Positions 8,606 to 16,301 of a stretch of DNA of 64,000 bases are shown here, piece after piece. The position numbers were made by a program, and so were the translations under genes. Under the pieces are notes generated by a model, which searched no databases, was not told the origin of the DNA, and saw only the letters and a list, made by a program, of their open reading frames with translations. The first letter of the stretch is position 1; every line of letters begins with the position of its first letter. The DNA is from Stenotrophomonas oahuensis (lineage in GTDB: Bacteria; Pseudomonadota; Gammaproteobacteria; Xanthomonadales; Xanthomonadaceae). Where the stretch lies: positions 2,536,501 to 2,600,500 of the forward strand of contig NZ_CP115541.1 in the NCBI RefSeq assembly GCF_031834595.1, written 5' to 3'.

Positions 8606-9517
8606 TTACAACATCGCCTTTACATGCGCGACCGAGCATTCGGCCAATGCCTGCAGGTCGTAACCGCCCTCCAGCATCGACACCACCCGCCCGGCCGCAT
8701 GTCGCCGCGCCAGCGCATGCAGCTCGCGGGTGATCCACGCGAAGTCGTCGGTCTCCAGCATCAGGTCCGCCTGCGGATCGCGCAGGTGAGCATCGAACCC
8801 GGCCGAGATCAGCAGCAGCTGCGGACGGAAGTCGTCAATGGCCGGCAGCATTTCTTCGGCCCAGACGTTCTGGAACTTGAAGCCGCCGCTGCCAGGCGGC
8901 AGCAGGATGTTGAGCAGGTTGCCCGCACCGCGGTCGCGGCGCAGGCCGGAGTTCGGAAACAGCCCAGCCTGGTGCGTGCTGTAGTACGCCACGCGCGGGT
9001 CGGCGATGAAGATGTCCTGGGTGCCGTTGCCGTGGTGCACGTCGAAATCCACCACCGCAATGCGCTCCAGCCCATGCCGGTCGCGCGCGTGGGCGGCGGC
9101 AATGGCAATGTTGTTGAACAGACAGAAGCCCATCGCGGTCGTGGCGGTGGCATGGTGGCCGGGCGGGCGCACCGCGCAGAAGGCCACCGGGTCTTCCCCC
9201 AGCATCACCGCATCCACCGCCGCCACGCCGGCACCGGCCGCGTGTACGGCGGCGGCGGCTGAGCCGGGCGAGGTCATGGTGTCCATGTCGATCAATCGCA
9301 GCGGCTCGGTCTGCGGTTGCAGCACCAGATCGATCAGCTCGCTGTCGTGCACCCGCGCCAGATCACCGCGCTTGGCCGCCGGCGCTTCCCGCCAATCCAG
9401 CCGGCCCGGAAAGGCCGCGTGCAGCGCGTCCAGCACGACCTGCAGGCGTTGCGGAGACTCGGGATGGCCGGGGCCGGGATCGTGCTGCAGACAGGCGGGG
9501 TGGGTAAAGACCAGCAT
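8606..9517 (-). CDS. histone-deacetylase-like / acetoin utilization family deacylase
   Basis: 303 aa, class II HDAC-like amidohydrolase fold. Zinc and catalytic signatures are present: RPPGHHA, DFDVHHGNGTQ and ISAGFDAH. Bacterial members deacetylate small amides (polyamines, propanamides) or proteins; the substrate here cannot be read from sequence. It lies 15 bp downstream of the cobalamin adenosyltransferase gene and about 110 bp upstream of lptD, so it may end the btuM-like/adenosyltransferase transcript. Confidence 0.9.
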   Translation of the reverse strand: MLVFTHPACLQHDPGPGHPESPQRLQVVLDALHAAFPGRLDWREAPAAKRGDLARVHDSELIDLVLQPQTEPLRLIDMDTMTSPGSAAAAVHAAGAGVAAVDAVMLGEDPVAFCAVRPPGHHATATTAMGFCLFNNIAIAAAHARDRHGLERIAVVDFDVHHGNGTQDIFIADPRVAYYSTHQAGLFPNSGLRRDRGAGNLLNILLPPGSGGFKFQNVWAEEMLPAIDDFRPQLLLISAGFDAHLRDPQADLMLETDDFAWITRELHALARRHAAGRVVSMLEGGYDLQALAECSVAHVKAML

Positions 9518-9532
9518 GCGGCTCCGTTTCCG

Positions 9533-10087
9533 TTAACCGTGGCGGCGGCTGTGCTGCCAGAGGACTTCGCCCTGGCCGTCGACGCGGGCCAGCACCCGGG
9601 CCAGCACGAACAAGAGGTCCGAAAGGCGGTTGAGATACTGCAGCGCTTCACTGCGCACTGGCTCCAGGCGGGCCAGGGTGACCGTCTCGCGCTCGGCGCG
9701 GCGCACGATGGTGCGGGCCAGATGGCAGCGGGCGGCGGCTTCGCCCCCGGCCGGCAGGATGAACTCCTGCAGCGCCGGCAGGCTGGCGTTGTAATGATCC
9801 AGCTGCTGTTCCAGTGCGGTCACGTCGCCCTGCTGGATCGCGGCGTGGCCGGGAATGCACAGCTCCCCGCCCAGGTCGAACAGCTGATGCTGGATGCGGG
9901 TCAGGAGTGGGCGGATGTCCTCCGGCAAGGCCACAGCCAAGAGCACGCCCAGTGCCGAGTTGGCCTCGTCGACGGTGCCGAAGGCATTGACCCGCGCATC
10001 GTCCTTGGCCACGCGGCTTCCATCACCCAGCCCGGTACTTCCGTCGTCGCCGGTGCGGGTGTAGATGCGCGAAAGCCGGTTGCCCAC
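9533..10087 (-). CDS. PduO-type cob(I)alamin adenosyltransferase
   Basis: 184 aa from a GTG at 10085-10087 (MGNRLSRIYTRTGDDGS). PduO/MMAB enzymes transfer the adenosyl group of ATP to cob(I)alamin to make coenzyme B12. The N-terminal ATP loop (YTRTGDDGSTGLGDGSRV) and the conserved RTIVRRAERETV helix are both visible. The reading frame stays open upstream but the extra codons overlap the neighbour's C-terminus without similarity. It lies 13 bp after the small membrane protein gene, which suggests import followed by adenosylation of cobalamin. Confidence 0.93.
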   Translation of the reverse strand: MGNRLSRIYTRTGDDGSTGLGDGSRVAKDDARVNAFGTVDEANSALGVLLAVALPEDIRPLLTRIQHQLFDLGGELCIPGHAAIQQGDVTALEQQLDHYNASLPALQEFILPAGGEAAARCHLARTIVRRAERETVTLARLEPVRSEALQYLNRLSDLLFVLARVLARVDGQGEVLWQHSRRHG

Positions 10088-10100
10088 GAGGTGTGCGGAC

Positions 10101-10715
10101 TCAGCGCAGAACGTCGCGGCGGGCCTGCAGCACCTTGCCGACCTGTTCGGTGGCCAGCTGCAGCGCCGCCGCCAGGCCGACATAGGTCGCGGTGGTGCGC
10201 AGGTACGGCAGGAACCACTGGGCATAGTTCTGCGCCCAGCCGGACAGGGTGGGGTCGGCTACCACGTCGCTGGTCCAGTAGAACCCGCCCTGCGCGAACA
10301 GGTGGCACACCGAAACCGCTGCCAGCAGCAGGGCGACGCCCTTGCCCAGCACGGCCCAGTTGGCGCTGCGGTAGCCCTGGCGCAGCAGCGCGCCGCCGGC
10401 CCACATCGCAAAGTAGGCGGGTATCAGCAGGGCGGTGCCCGGCGACACGCAGTAGTGCTGCCAGTAGCCGATGCCGCTGGCACGGATCACCAGCACGTCG
10501 ATCACCAGCGCCAGCACCATCAGCAGCGGGAAGGCCCAGCGCGTCCACGCGCGCAGGTGGAAGCCGGCAATGAAGAACACCGCCCACGAGGCATCCGGGA
10601 TCGCCGCGAAGTGATTCACGCGGGTGGCGATCATCAGCAGGGCCAGCACCGCAAGAATGAACGCGCGGGGGGCAATGGACGGCGGGGACGCGGGTTGGGT
10701 GGTCATGGCATTCAT
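10101..10715 (-). CDS. small polytopic membrane protein, BtuM-like cobalamin transporter candidate
   Basis: 204 aa with about six hydrophobic segments (around 18-35, 42-60, 63-82, 90-110, 120-140, 175-195). ATG codons at 10715 and 10706 are both possible starts. It has no lipobox or soluble domain. A conserved-looking Cys sits at about residue 89 in GYWQHYCVSPG. BtuM proteins are solitary ECF-type S components of similar size that bind and decyanate cobalamin through one cysteine near residue 80. Together with the adjacent PduO-type adenosyltransferase this supports a BtuM assignment, but it rests on size, topology, Cys position and context, not on a recognised profile. Confidence 0.6.
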   Translation of the reverse strand: MNAMTTQPASPPSIAPRAFILAVLALLMIATRVNHFAAIPDASWAVFFIAGFHLRAWTRWAFPLLMVLALVIDVLVIRASGIGYWQHYCVSPGTALLIPAYFAMWAGGALLRQGYRSANWAVLGKGVALLLAAVSVCHLFAQGGFYWTSDVVADPTLSGWAQNYAQWFLPYLRTTATYVGLAAALQLATEQVGKVLQARRDVLR

Positions 10716-10760
10716 TCTAGCGCCTGCCGCGCGCTGCGGGCTGGCTCTATCATGGTGGGC
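10716..10760. promoter_or_regulatory. short divergent intergenic region
   Basis: Only 45 bp separate the leftward B12-related genes from rightward ubiH, so the two promoters must overlap each other or the coding sequences. No clear -35/-10 pair was identified. Confidence 0.4.
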
Positions 10761-11966
10761 ATGAGTGAACATCATGATGTAGTGATCGTCGGCGGCGGCC
10801 TGGTCGGGGCCAGCCTGGCCATTGCCCTGGACCGCGCCGGGCGCAGGGTGGGGCTGGTCGAGGCCACGCCGGCCGGCAGCCTGCCGCCGGTGTTCGACCA
10901 GCGCAACCTCAGTTTTGCCGCCGCCACCGTCAACGCGCTGACCGCGCTGGGGGTGATGCCGCTGCTGGGCAGCGCGGTGGGGCCGATCACCCGTATCCAT
11001 GTCAGCCGCGCCGGCGACTTCGGCCGGGTGCAGATGAATGCCGCCGACTATCAGCGGCCGTGGTTCGGCCAGGTGGTGGTGGCGCGCGACTTCGGACAGG
11101 CACTGGAAACCCGCCTCGGCCAGTTGCAGCACCTCACCCGCTACCGGCCGGCGCGCTTCGTGCGGCTGGGCGAGGTGGTGGACGGCCATCGCGCGGTGGT
11201 GGTGGCCGACGACAGCGGCGAACGCACGCTGTGGGCGCGGCTGGTGGTCGGGGCGGATGGCACCCGCAGCGGCGTGCGCGAAGGGTTGGGCATCGGCGTG
11301 GACGAGCACGATTTCGACCAGACCCTCTTTGTGGCACGGCTGCGCGCGGCGCGCGCGCCCGATGGCACCGCCTACGAGCGCTTTACCGACACCGGCCCGA
11401 CCGCGCTGCTGCCGCGTGGCGACCGGCATTTCGGCGTGGTGCACGGGGTGGCGCGCGAGCAGGCCGAGGCGGTGATGGCCCTGGACGAGACCGCCTGGCT
11501 GCAGCGCCTGCAGAACGCCATTGGCTGGCGCGCCGGACGGCTGCTGGAAAGCGGTCCGCGCAGCGCCTACCCGTTGATCCAGGTGCTGGCGCGCGCGCTG
11601 GTCGGCGAACGCACGGTGCTGCTGGGCAATGCTGCCCAGACCATCCATCCGCTGGGCGCGCAGGGCTTCAACCTCGGTCTGCGTGATGCGCTGACCCTGG
11701 CCGAGCTGCTGCCCGAGGTCGGCGACCCGGGTAGCGATGCCCTGCTGCAGCAGTACGTGGCGCGCCGTGAAGAGGACCGCCGCCAGACCATCGCCTTCTC
11801 GGGCGGGCTGGCGCGGGTGACCAGCAATCCGGCCCCGCTGCTGCGCCCGCTGCGCAGCCTGGGGCTGCTGGCCGCGCAGGCCAGCGACGTGCAGTCGATG
11901 CTGGTCGGCGGAGCCATGGGCTTCCGCGGCGAGGTGCCGGCGTTGTGTCGGGGAGCAACCCCATGA
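10761..11966 (+). CDS. ubiH: 2-polyprenyl-6-methoxyphenol hydroxylase (UbiH)
   Basis: 401 aa from the ATG at 10761 (MSEHHDVVIVGGG); an in-frame ATG nine bases upstream is less likely. It is an FAD-dependent aromatic hydroxylase of ubiquinone synthesis. The Rossmann dinucleotide motif VVIVGGGLVGASLA is at the N-terminus, the GADGTRS motif near the middle, and GNAAQTIHPLGAQGFNLGLRD near the C-terminus. The GNAAQT form (instead of GDAAHT) is characteristic of UbiH. Its stop overlaps the next ATG (ATGA). Confidence 0.93.
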   Translation: MSEHHDVVIVGGGLVGASLAIALDRAGRRVGLVEATPAGSLPPVFDQRNLSFAAATVNALTALGVMPLLGSAVGPITRIHVSRAGDFGRVQMNAADYQRPWFGQVVVARDFGQALETRLGQLQHLTRYRPARFVRLGEVVDGHRAVVVADDSGERTLWARLVVGADGTRSGVREGLGIGVDEHDFDQTLFVARLRAARAPDGTAYERFTDTGPTALLPRGDRHFGVVHGVAREQAEAVMALDETAWLQRLQNAIGWRAGRLLESGPRSAYPLIQVLARALVGERTVLLGNAAQTIHPLGAQGFNLGLRDALTLAELLPEVGDPGSDALLQQYVARREEDRRQTIAFSGGLARVTSNPAPLLRPLRSLGLLAAQASDVQSMLVGGAMGFRGEVPALCRGATP

Positions 11967-13141
11967 ACCGGCGCATGCGCGATGTGATCGTGGTTGGTGG
12001 TGGCGTTGTGGGGGCGGCGTGCGCGCTGGCTCTGGCCGATGCCGGGTTGGACGTCACCCTGGTAGAAGGCCGCGAGCCGGCCCACTGGCAGGCCGCGCAA
12101 CCGGACCTGCGGGTATACGCGTTCGCCCCCGACAATGCGCAGCTGCTGCAGGCGCTGGGGGTCTGGCCGGCGGTGCTGTCCGCGCGTGCCTGTGCCTACC
12201 GGCGCATGCGGGTGTGGGATGCCGCTGGAGGTGAGGAACTGTGCTTCGATGCCGACCGCCTGGGCCGCGAGCAGCTGGGCTGGATCGTCGAAAACGATCT
12301 GCTGGTTGACCGTCTGTGGGCGGCGCTGCCGGCCGCCGGTGTGCAGCTGTGCTGTCCGGCCCGGGTGGAAGCCCTGGAACAGGATGAGGACGGCGTGCGC
12401 CTTCGCCTGGACGACGGCCGTCGACTCGAGGCGCGGCTGGCGGTGGCGGCCGATGGGGCCGAATCCACCCTGCGCCAGCTGGCCGGCCTGCAGGTCACCC
12501 GCGAGGACTATGGCCAGCGCGGCGTGGTCGCTTACATCGACACCGAACACGACAACGAAGCCACCGCCTGGCAGCGCTTCCTGACCACCGGGCCGCTGGC
12601 GGTGCTGCCGGCCGGTACGCGGCGCAGCTCCATCGTCTGGACCCTTCCTGATGCCGAAGCCGAGCGCGTGTTGGCGCTGGACGACGTCGCATTCGGGCAG
12701 GAGTTGACCCGCGCGTTTGGCGCGCGTCTGGGGGCGATGACGCTGGCCAGTCGTCGCGCCGCGTTCCCGCTGCGGCGGCAGCTCGCCACCGCCTATGTGG
12801 CCGGTCGCGTGGTGGCCTTGGGCGATGCCGCGCACGTGGTGCATCCGCTGGCCGGGCAGGGCGTGAATCTGGGCCTGCGCGACGTGGCCGCGCTGCGCGA
12901 ACGTGTACTGCAGGCCCAGCAGCGCCGCCAGGACTGGTCCAGCCCGGACCGGCTGCAGCGCTGGGCGCGCGAGCGCCGCAGCGACAACACCGTGTCGGCG
13001 TACGGGTTTGATGCGATCAACAAGGTGTTCTCGAATGACGAGATGCACCTGACCCTCGCGCGCGGTCGCGCGCTGGGTTGCGTGGGCAAGTGGCCACCGC
13101 TGGTGTCGGCGTTCTGGAAGCGGGCGGCGGGGTTGGGGTGA
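11963..13141 (+). CDS. UbiF/UbiI-family ubiquinone hydroxylase
   Basis: 392 aa from the ATG at 11963, which overlaps the ubiH stop. N-terminal FAD motif VIVVGGGVVGAACALAL, central AADGAESTLR and C-terminal GDAAHVVHPLAGQGVNLG. Members hydroxylate C5 or C6 of the polyprenyl-phenol ring in ubiquinone synthesis; which position cannot be decided here, so no symbol is given. A GTG 18 bp upstream is an alternative start but would extend into ubiH. A REP array follows the stop. Confidence 0.9.
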   Translation: MNRRMRDVIVVGGGVVGAACALALADAGLDVTLVEGREPAHWQAAQPDLRVYAFAPDNAQLLQALGVWPAVLSARACAYRRMRVWDAAGGEELCFDADRLGREQLGWIVENDLLVDRLWAALPAAGVQLCCPARVEALEQDEDGVRLRLDDGRRLEARLAVAADGAESTLRQLAGLQVTREDYGQRGVVAYIDTEHDNEATAWQRFLTTGPLAVLPAGTRRSSIVWTLPDAEAERVLALDDVAFGQELTRAFGARLGAMTLASRRAAFPLRRQLATAYVAGRVVALGDAAHVVHPLAGQGVNLGLRDVAALRERVLQAQQRRQDWSSPDRLQRWARERRSDNTVSAYGFDAINKVFSNDEMHLTLARGRALGCVGKWPPLVSAFWKRAAGLG

Positions 13142-13160
13142 GGGACGTTCTGGCCTCCCG

Positions 13161-13321
13161 TTGACGCGCATGGCGCGTCACCACGCGGGCTTGATCGAAA
13201 TCCCGTGTAGGGACACGCCATGCGTGTCCACGATGAAATGATCGATATCCCTCGTAGAGCCACGCCCTGCGTGGCTTCGCAACAATGATCGAAATCCGGT
13301 AGAGCCGGGCCTTGCCCGGCT
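13161..13321. repeat. array of four SMAG-type REPs
   Basis: Four hairpins lie in tandem at about 13161-13184 (TGACGCGC arm, degenerate GTAG), 13207-13229 (GTAGGGACACG), 13254-13276 (GTAGAGCCACG) and 13299-13321 (GTAGAGCCGGG). Each has an 8-9 bp stem with a short loop. They separate the ubiquinone genes from the small-ORF patch and may terminate or stabilise transcripts. Confidence 0.85.
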
Positions 13322-13369
13322 GCAGGATAGGGCGCTTCGCACTGCGCGTTCCCCCTCCGTGAGCCGATC

Positions 13370-13816
13370 ATGACCATCACCAGCATCCTCACCCAGATAT
13401 TCAAACCAGCCACCTACGCCGCCCAGAAGGCGGTAGCCCACCCTGAGGAGTTCAAGCGTGGGATAGCTGCGCTGCTGAAGAACATCAAAAACCTGAACCC
13501 CAGCCCGGAAGACTCATCGAACGTCTGTGTCCGCAGCAATCTTGCCTTCTCGAACCTGTGGAAACTCGAAACGTTCAACCAGTCTCCGCACGACGGCGGG
13601 ACGCCCCTTGATGTAGCAACTGCAAAAGAGCAGTTGAGCTACGTCAAGTCCTTGAAGAGAGACTTCAAGTCACAGTTCGAGGACGTACTGAAGTCCAACG
13701 GGCGACGTGATTGCTGGTACAGGGACCAGGTCACGCCATTGAAAGAGCTTTACGGGGAGGCGAGCAAGCTCCAGCACTTCAACCATCGGGACTACGGGCA
13801 GCAGAAAAGCCAGTAG
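13370..13816 (+). CDS. hypothetical protein, accessory patch ORF 1
   Basis: 148 aa beginning MTITSILTQIFKPATYAAQK. It is soluble, Lys/Asn/Gln-rich and lower in GC than its neighbours, with no signal peptide or recognised domain; helices are likely over most of its length. Its layout resembles the third ORF of this patch: an N-terminal SIL-type start, then EFKRGIAALLKNIKNLNPS, then a PLDV segment followed by a long amphipathic helix. The low GC and REP flanks suggest acquisition by transfer. It is a plausible gene, but no ribosome binding site is strong. Confidence 0.5.
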   Translation: MTITSILTQIFKPATYAAQKAVAHPEEFKRGIAALLKNIKNLNPSPEDSSNVCVRSNLAFSNLWKLETFNQSPHDGGTPLDVATAKEQLSYVKSLKRDFKSQFEDVLKSNGRRDCWYRDQVTPLKELYGEASKLQHFNHRDYGQQKSQ

Positions 13817-13900
13817 CCGTAAAAGATGATTGGATTTTGAAAGTGCCCAAGGCGGAAGGTGTCCAGAATCGCCGGTTGACCTAACCAGAACACACCCGCC

Positions 13901-14155
13901 ATGACCGCGCCGATTGCTTCCGTCTCCCCGAAATCGACCGCCCCCGCTTCGTTAGGGCGGTCCGAGAAATCGCAGAACGGGGTAAAACCGACAAAAGTCT
14001 CAAACGAGTCACCCGTTAAGGTGCCGCACCAGAGCCAACAGCAGCGACTTCTTAATGAGGCCTTTGGTGCCTTTTTGAGCAACGTCAAGAAAGCCTCAGC
14101 GGTCGATTCGTTGCCGCTGCAGCATGTCTGTTCAACGGACAACCGCTTGCGCTGA
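13901..14155 (+). CDS. hypothetical small protein, accessory patch ORF 2
   Basis: 84 aa beginning MTAPIASVSPKSTAPASLGR. The first 45 residues are Ser/Thr/Pro/Lys-rich and probably disordered; the second half has a predicted helix (LLNEAFGAFLSNVKKAS). No domain is recognised. It lies between two possible paralogues and is followed immediately by REPs. A disordered Ser-rich N-terminus is seen in some secreted effectors, but nothing here proves secretion. Confidence 0.4.
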   Translation: MTAPIASVSPKSTAPASLGRSEKSQNGVKPTKVSNESPVKVPHQSQQQRLLNEAFGAFLSNVKKASAVDSLPLQHVCSTDNRLR

Positions 14156-14160
14156 CGGCC

Positions 14161-14232
14161 TGACGCGCATGGCGCGTCACTACGGGATGTCCCAAATGAC
14201 GCGATTCCCGTAGCGACACACCATGCGTGTCG
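14161..14232. repeat. two inverted SMAG-type REPs
   Basis: TGACGCGC...CACTAC at 14161-14183 (GTAG on the minus strand) and GTAGCGACAC... at 14210-14232 (plus strand) form a face-to-face pair, the arrangement that lets a transcript fold both hairpins. Confidence 0.8.
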
Positions 14233-14341
14233 TCGCGGTGCATGACACGCCGTGATGTCGCAATCGGCCCGAAATGATCGATTTCGACAAGTGGCTCACC
14301 GCCACGCCCCGCACACTGACGCAAACCACTCGCGCAGGTGC

Positions 14342-14749
14342 ATGATGGCCCTATCCGGAATCTCCACTGTACTGAACGTGCTTCGCTCGCAGGACGTCCA
14401 GAAGGAGCAGAAGGCGGCTGCCGACGCCGAGCCCCTGTGTCCGGTCGAAGTCGTATCCGGGTTGCGCGGGATGCTGCAGGAGATCAGGAACGGCCAGCCC
14501 GCAGGCGTGGGCTTCAGCGGCGGCAACGGGGTGGCGGCTTACGCGGAACTTAATGCCCTCGTCGAACGCGCCCCGGACGGCGAAAGCGTTCCGCTCTCAC
14601 CTGAGGGTTTCGCTTCCATGCTGTTGCATGTATCCCAGCTGGAAGCGGATCTCGCTCGACAGCTAAAAAATGCCCATTCAGAGCCGGCGCGGCAGGCGCT
14701 GCAGCGGGCTATCGGCGCAGCAGAAAACGTGAAGCATCTTTCCCGGTAG
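14342..14749 (+). CDS. hypothetical protein, accessory patch ORF 3
   Basis: 135 aa from the ATG at 14342 (MMALSGISTVLNVLRSQDV). The frame is open for 30 more codons upstream, but these pass through spacer sequence. It is soluble and mostly helical with no signal peptide. Residues around EVVSGLRGMLQEIRNGQPAG and the following PLSPEGF plus amphipathic helix (MLLHVSQLEADLARQL) line up by eye with ORF 1, suggesting distant paralogy. Its TAG stop is the GTAG signature of the following REP, so the C-terminus may be truncated. Confidence 0.5.
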   Translation: MMALSGISTVLNVLRSQDVQKEQKAAADAEPLCPVEVVSGLRGMLQEIRNGQPAGVGFSGGNGVAAYAELNALVERAPDGESVPLSPEGFASMLLHVSQLEADLARQLKNAHSEPARQALQRAIGAAENVKHLSR

Positions 14750-14827
14750 TGACGCGCCATGCGCGTCAATGCGGTGGTCTGGCGCGGTGGTCTGGCAGGG
14801 TCGAAGCCACGCAGGGCGTGGCTCTAC
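14746..14827. repeat. two SMAG-type REPs in inverse orientation
   Basis: GTAGTGACGCGC... at 14746-14768 supplies the stop codon of the preceding ORF. A second element at 14805-14827 (AGCCACG...GGCTCTAC) points the other way and ends just before the EF-hand gene stop. Confidence 0.8.
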
Positions 14828-14838
14828 GTTGCGACGGT

Positions 14839-15246
14839 TCAGGGTACTAGCCAGCCCTGCAGTTGGGTGCGATCCAACCGTCCCCGCCGCGCGGTATCCA
14901 GCGACTGGAACTCATCCGCCAGCGCGGGATTGGCCTGCGCTTCCTCACGGCTGATGAAGCCATCGCCGTCCACATCCAGCGCTTCAAACCGGAACCGGTA
15001 CTGCCCGACCACGCTGTCCGGCTGCACCGAACGCACCGTCACCGTCGATTCGCCCGCCACCGGCGGCAGGGTCACCGCATGGGTGACCGCCCCACTGGAC
15101 AAGGACTGCGTACGCACCCCGGCCGGAACATCCCGCAGCGGTGCAGTGGTCGCCGGCACCTGCGCCAAGGCCACACCGACAAACCCCGCGTAGAGACACG
15201 CCACGCGTGTCATCGCCACAACGACGCCCCGCGAACCCGTCACCAC
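14839..15246 (-). CDS. secreted EF-hand protein
   Basis: Up to 135 aa. GTG codons at 15246 or 15243 (the latter overlapping the rlmM stop) or the ATG at 15211-15213 could be the start; the ATG gives the signal peptide MTRVACLYAGFVGVALA. One canonical EF-hand loop (DVDGDGFISREE, about residues 91-102) is followed by a degenerate one (DTARRGRLDRTQ). It probably binds Ca2+ in the periplasm or envelope. The codons for the first residues of the signal peptide coincide with a SMAG REP (15190-15212), so the leader appears partly built from repeat DNA. Confidence 0.75.
   Translation of the reverse strand: MVTGSRGVVVAMTRVACLYAGFVGVALAQVPATTAPLRDVPAGVRTQSLSSGAVTHAVTLPPVAGESTVTVRSVQPDSVVGQYRFRFEALDVDGDGFISREEAQANPALADEFQSLDTARRGRLDRTQLQGWLVP
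15190..15212 (+). repeat. SMAG-type REP inside a coding region
   Basis: GTAGAGACACG with the complementary arm CGTGTC has the normal REP form, yet it lies within the leader-coding part of the EF-hand gene and encodes TRVACLY on the opposite strand. Confidence 0.75.
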
Positions 15247-16277
15247 GCCAGCACCGTGATCTCTTCACGGTCGTGATACAGCTGTTTGGCGCGCACATTC
15301 AACGGCCGCCCGGCCTGCTCCTGGAACAGATCCAGGCACAGCCGGGTCTCATCCCAGCGCTTCTTCATCGGCAGCTTCAGATTGAAAATCGCATGCCGGC
15401 ACCAGCCCTCGCGGAACCAGGTGGCCATGCGTTCGGCCACGCGTCGCGGCTGTTCGACCATGTCGCAGACCATCCAGTCCAGCGGCGCTTCCGGCTGCCA
15501 ATGGAAACCATCGGCGCGCAGGTGCTCGACCAGGCCGGTCTGCAGCACGTGCTCGCGCAGCGGGCCGTTGTCCACGCTGATTACGTGCATGTGCTGGCGG
15601 GTCAACACCCAGGTCCAGCCGCCGGGCGCGGCACCGAGGTCGGCCGCGCGCATGCCAGGCTTGACCAGCTGCTCGCGTTCTTCCGGGCGCATCAGGGTCA
15701 GCAGCGCTTCGTCCAGCTTCAGCGCCGAGCGCGACGGCGCTTCCGGCAGCAGCTTCAGGCGCGGAATGCCCAGCGCCCACGGCGCGCTGTCACGCGTGTC
15801 GGCCACGCATACGAAGGCATGCCGGCCATCGACAAAGACCACGTGCAGTCGCGGCAGGCCGGTGTTGGCCCTGTCGGTCAGCAGGCCGGCCTTGCGCAGC
15901 GCCGGGCGCAGCGCATTGCCGAAGGCACGCGCCAGACCGGCCAGCGGTTTGCCGGCGTCCGAATCGGGGTGTTCGACCCACATGTCGCCGAACCGGGCCT
16001 GGCCTTCCAGCGCGGCCAGAATCGGGGTGATGCGGTCGGCCGGGTCCAGCTCGCGCAGCTCGGCCAGCACCACCAGCTTCTGGCGGGCAAAGATCAGCGA
16101 GCGCCACGGCAGGGCCTGCGACAGCTTGGCCCCTTCGTCGGTGGCGAACAGCACATAGCCGTCGTTGCGCTGGGTGCGCGCGTAGCCGGCCACGCCGGCG
16201 TAGGCCGCGCGCTCGCTCAGCTCACCCGCCAGCTCGGGCTCGAAGCCCTGGCGGCACAGACACAGCAGGCCGCTCAC
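15240..16277 (-). CDS. rlmM: 23S rRNA 2'-O-ribose C2498 methyltransferase
   Basis: 345 aa. RlmM methylates the ribose of C2498 in 23S rRNA with SAM. An N-terminal THUMP-like region precedes a Rossmann SAM-binding segment (MRAADLGAAPGGWTWVLT, about residue 205). The downstream VCDMVEQP and NLKLPMKKRW segments carry the K-D-K type catalytic residues of RrmJ-like enzymes. Length is close to the family norm of about 355-365. It overlaps the EF-hand gene if that uses its GTG start. Confidence 0.95.
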   Translation of the reverse strand: MSGLLCLCRQGFEPELAGELSERAAYAGVAGYARTQRNDGYVLFATDEGAKLSQALPWRSLIFARQKLVVLAELRELDPADRITPILAALEGQARFGDMWVEHPDSDAGKPLAGLARAFGNALRPALRKAGLLTDRANTGLPRLHVVFVDGRHAFVCVADTRDSAPWALGIPRLKLLPEAPSRSALKLDEALLTLMRPEEREQLVKPGMRAADLGAAPGGWTWVLTRQHMHVISVDNGPLREHVLQTGLVEHLRADGFHWQPEAPLDWMVCDMVEQPRRVAERMATWFREGWCRHAIFNLKLPMKKRWDETRLCLDLFQEQAGRPLNVRAKQLYHDREEITVLAW

Positions 16278-16301
16278 AGGCGCGCACCTGTGGCAGCGCG
16301 A

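Noticed and set aside
6906..8663. 585-codon open frame opposite lptD
   Set aside because: Mirror frame of lptD with no recognisable domain or ribosome site.
11567..13171. 534-codon minus-strand frame opposite the ubiquinone hydroxylases
   Set aside because: Antisense to two overlapping genes with clear FAD motifs; composition is that of a shadow frame.
13142..14830. Transposase or RAYT gene linked to the REPs
   Set aside because: None of the ORFs in this patch, or elsewhere in the window, shows transposase or Y1-type HUH motifs.
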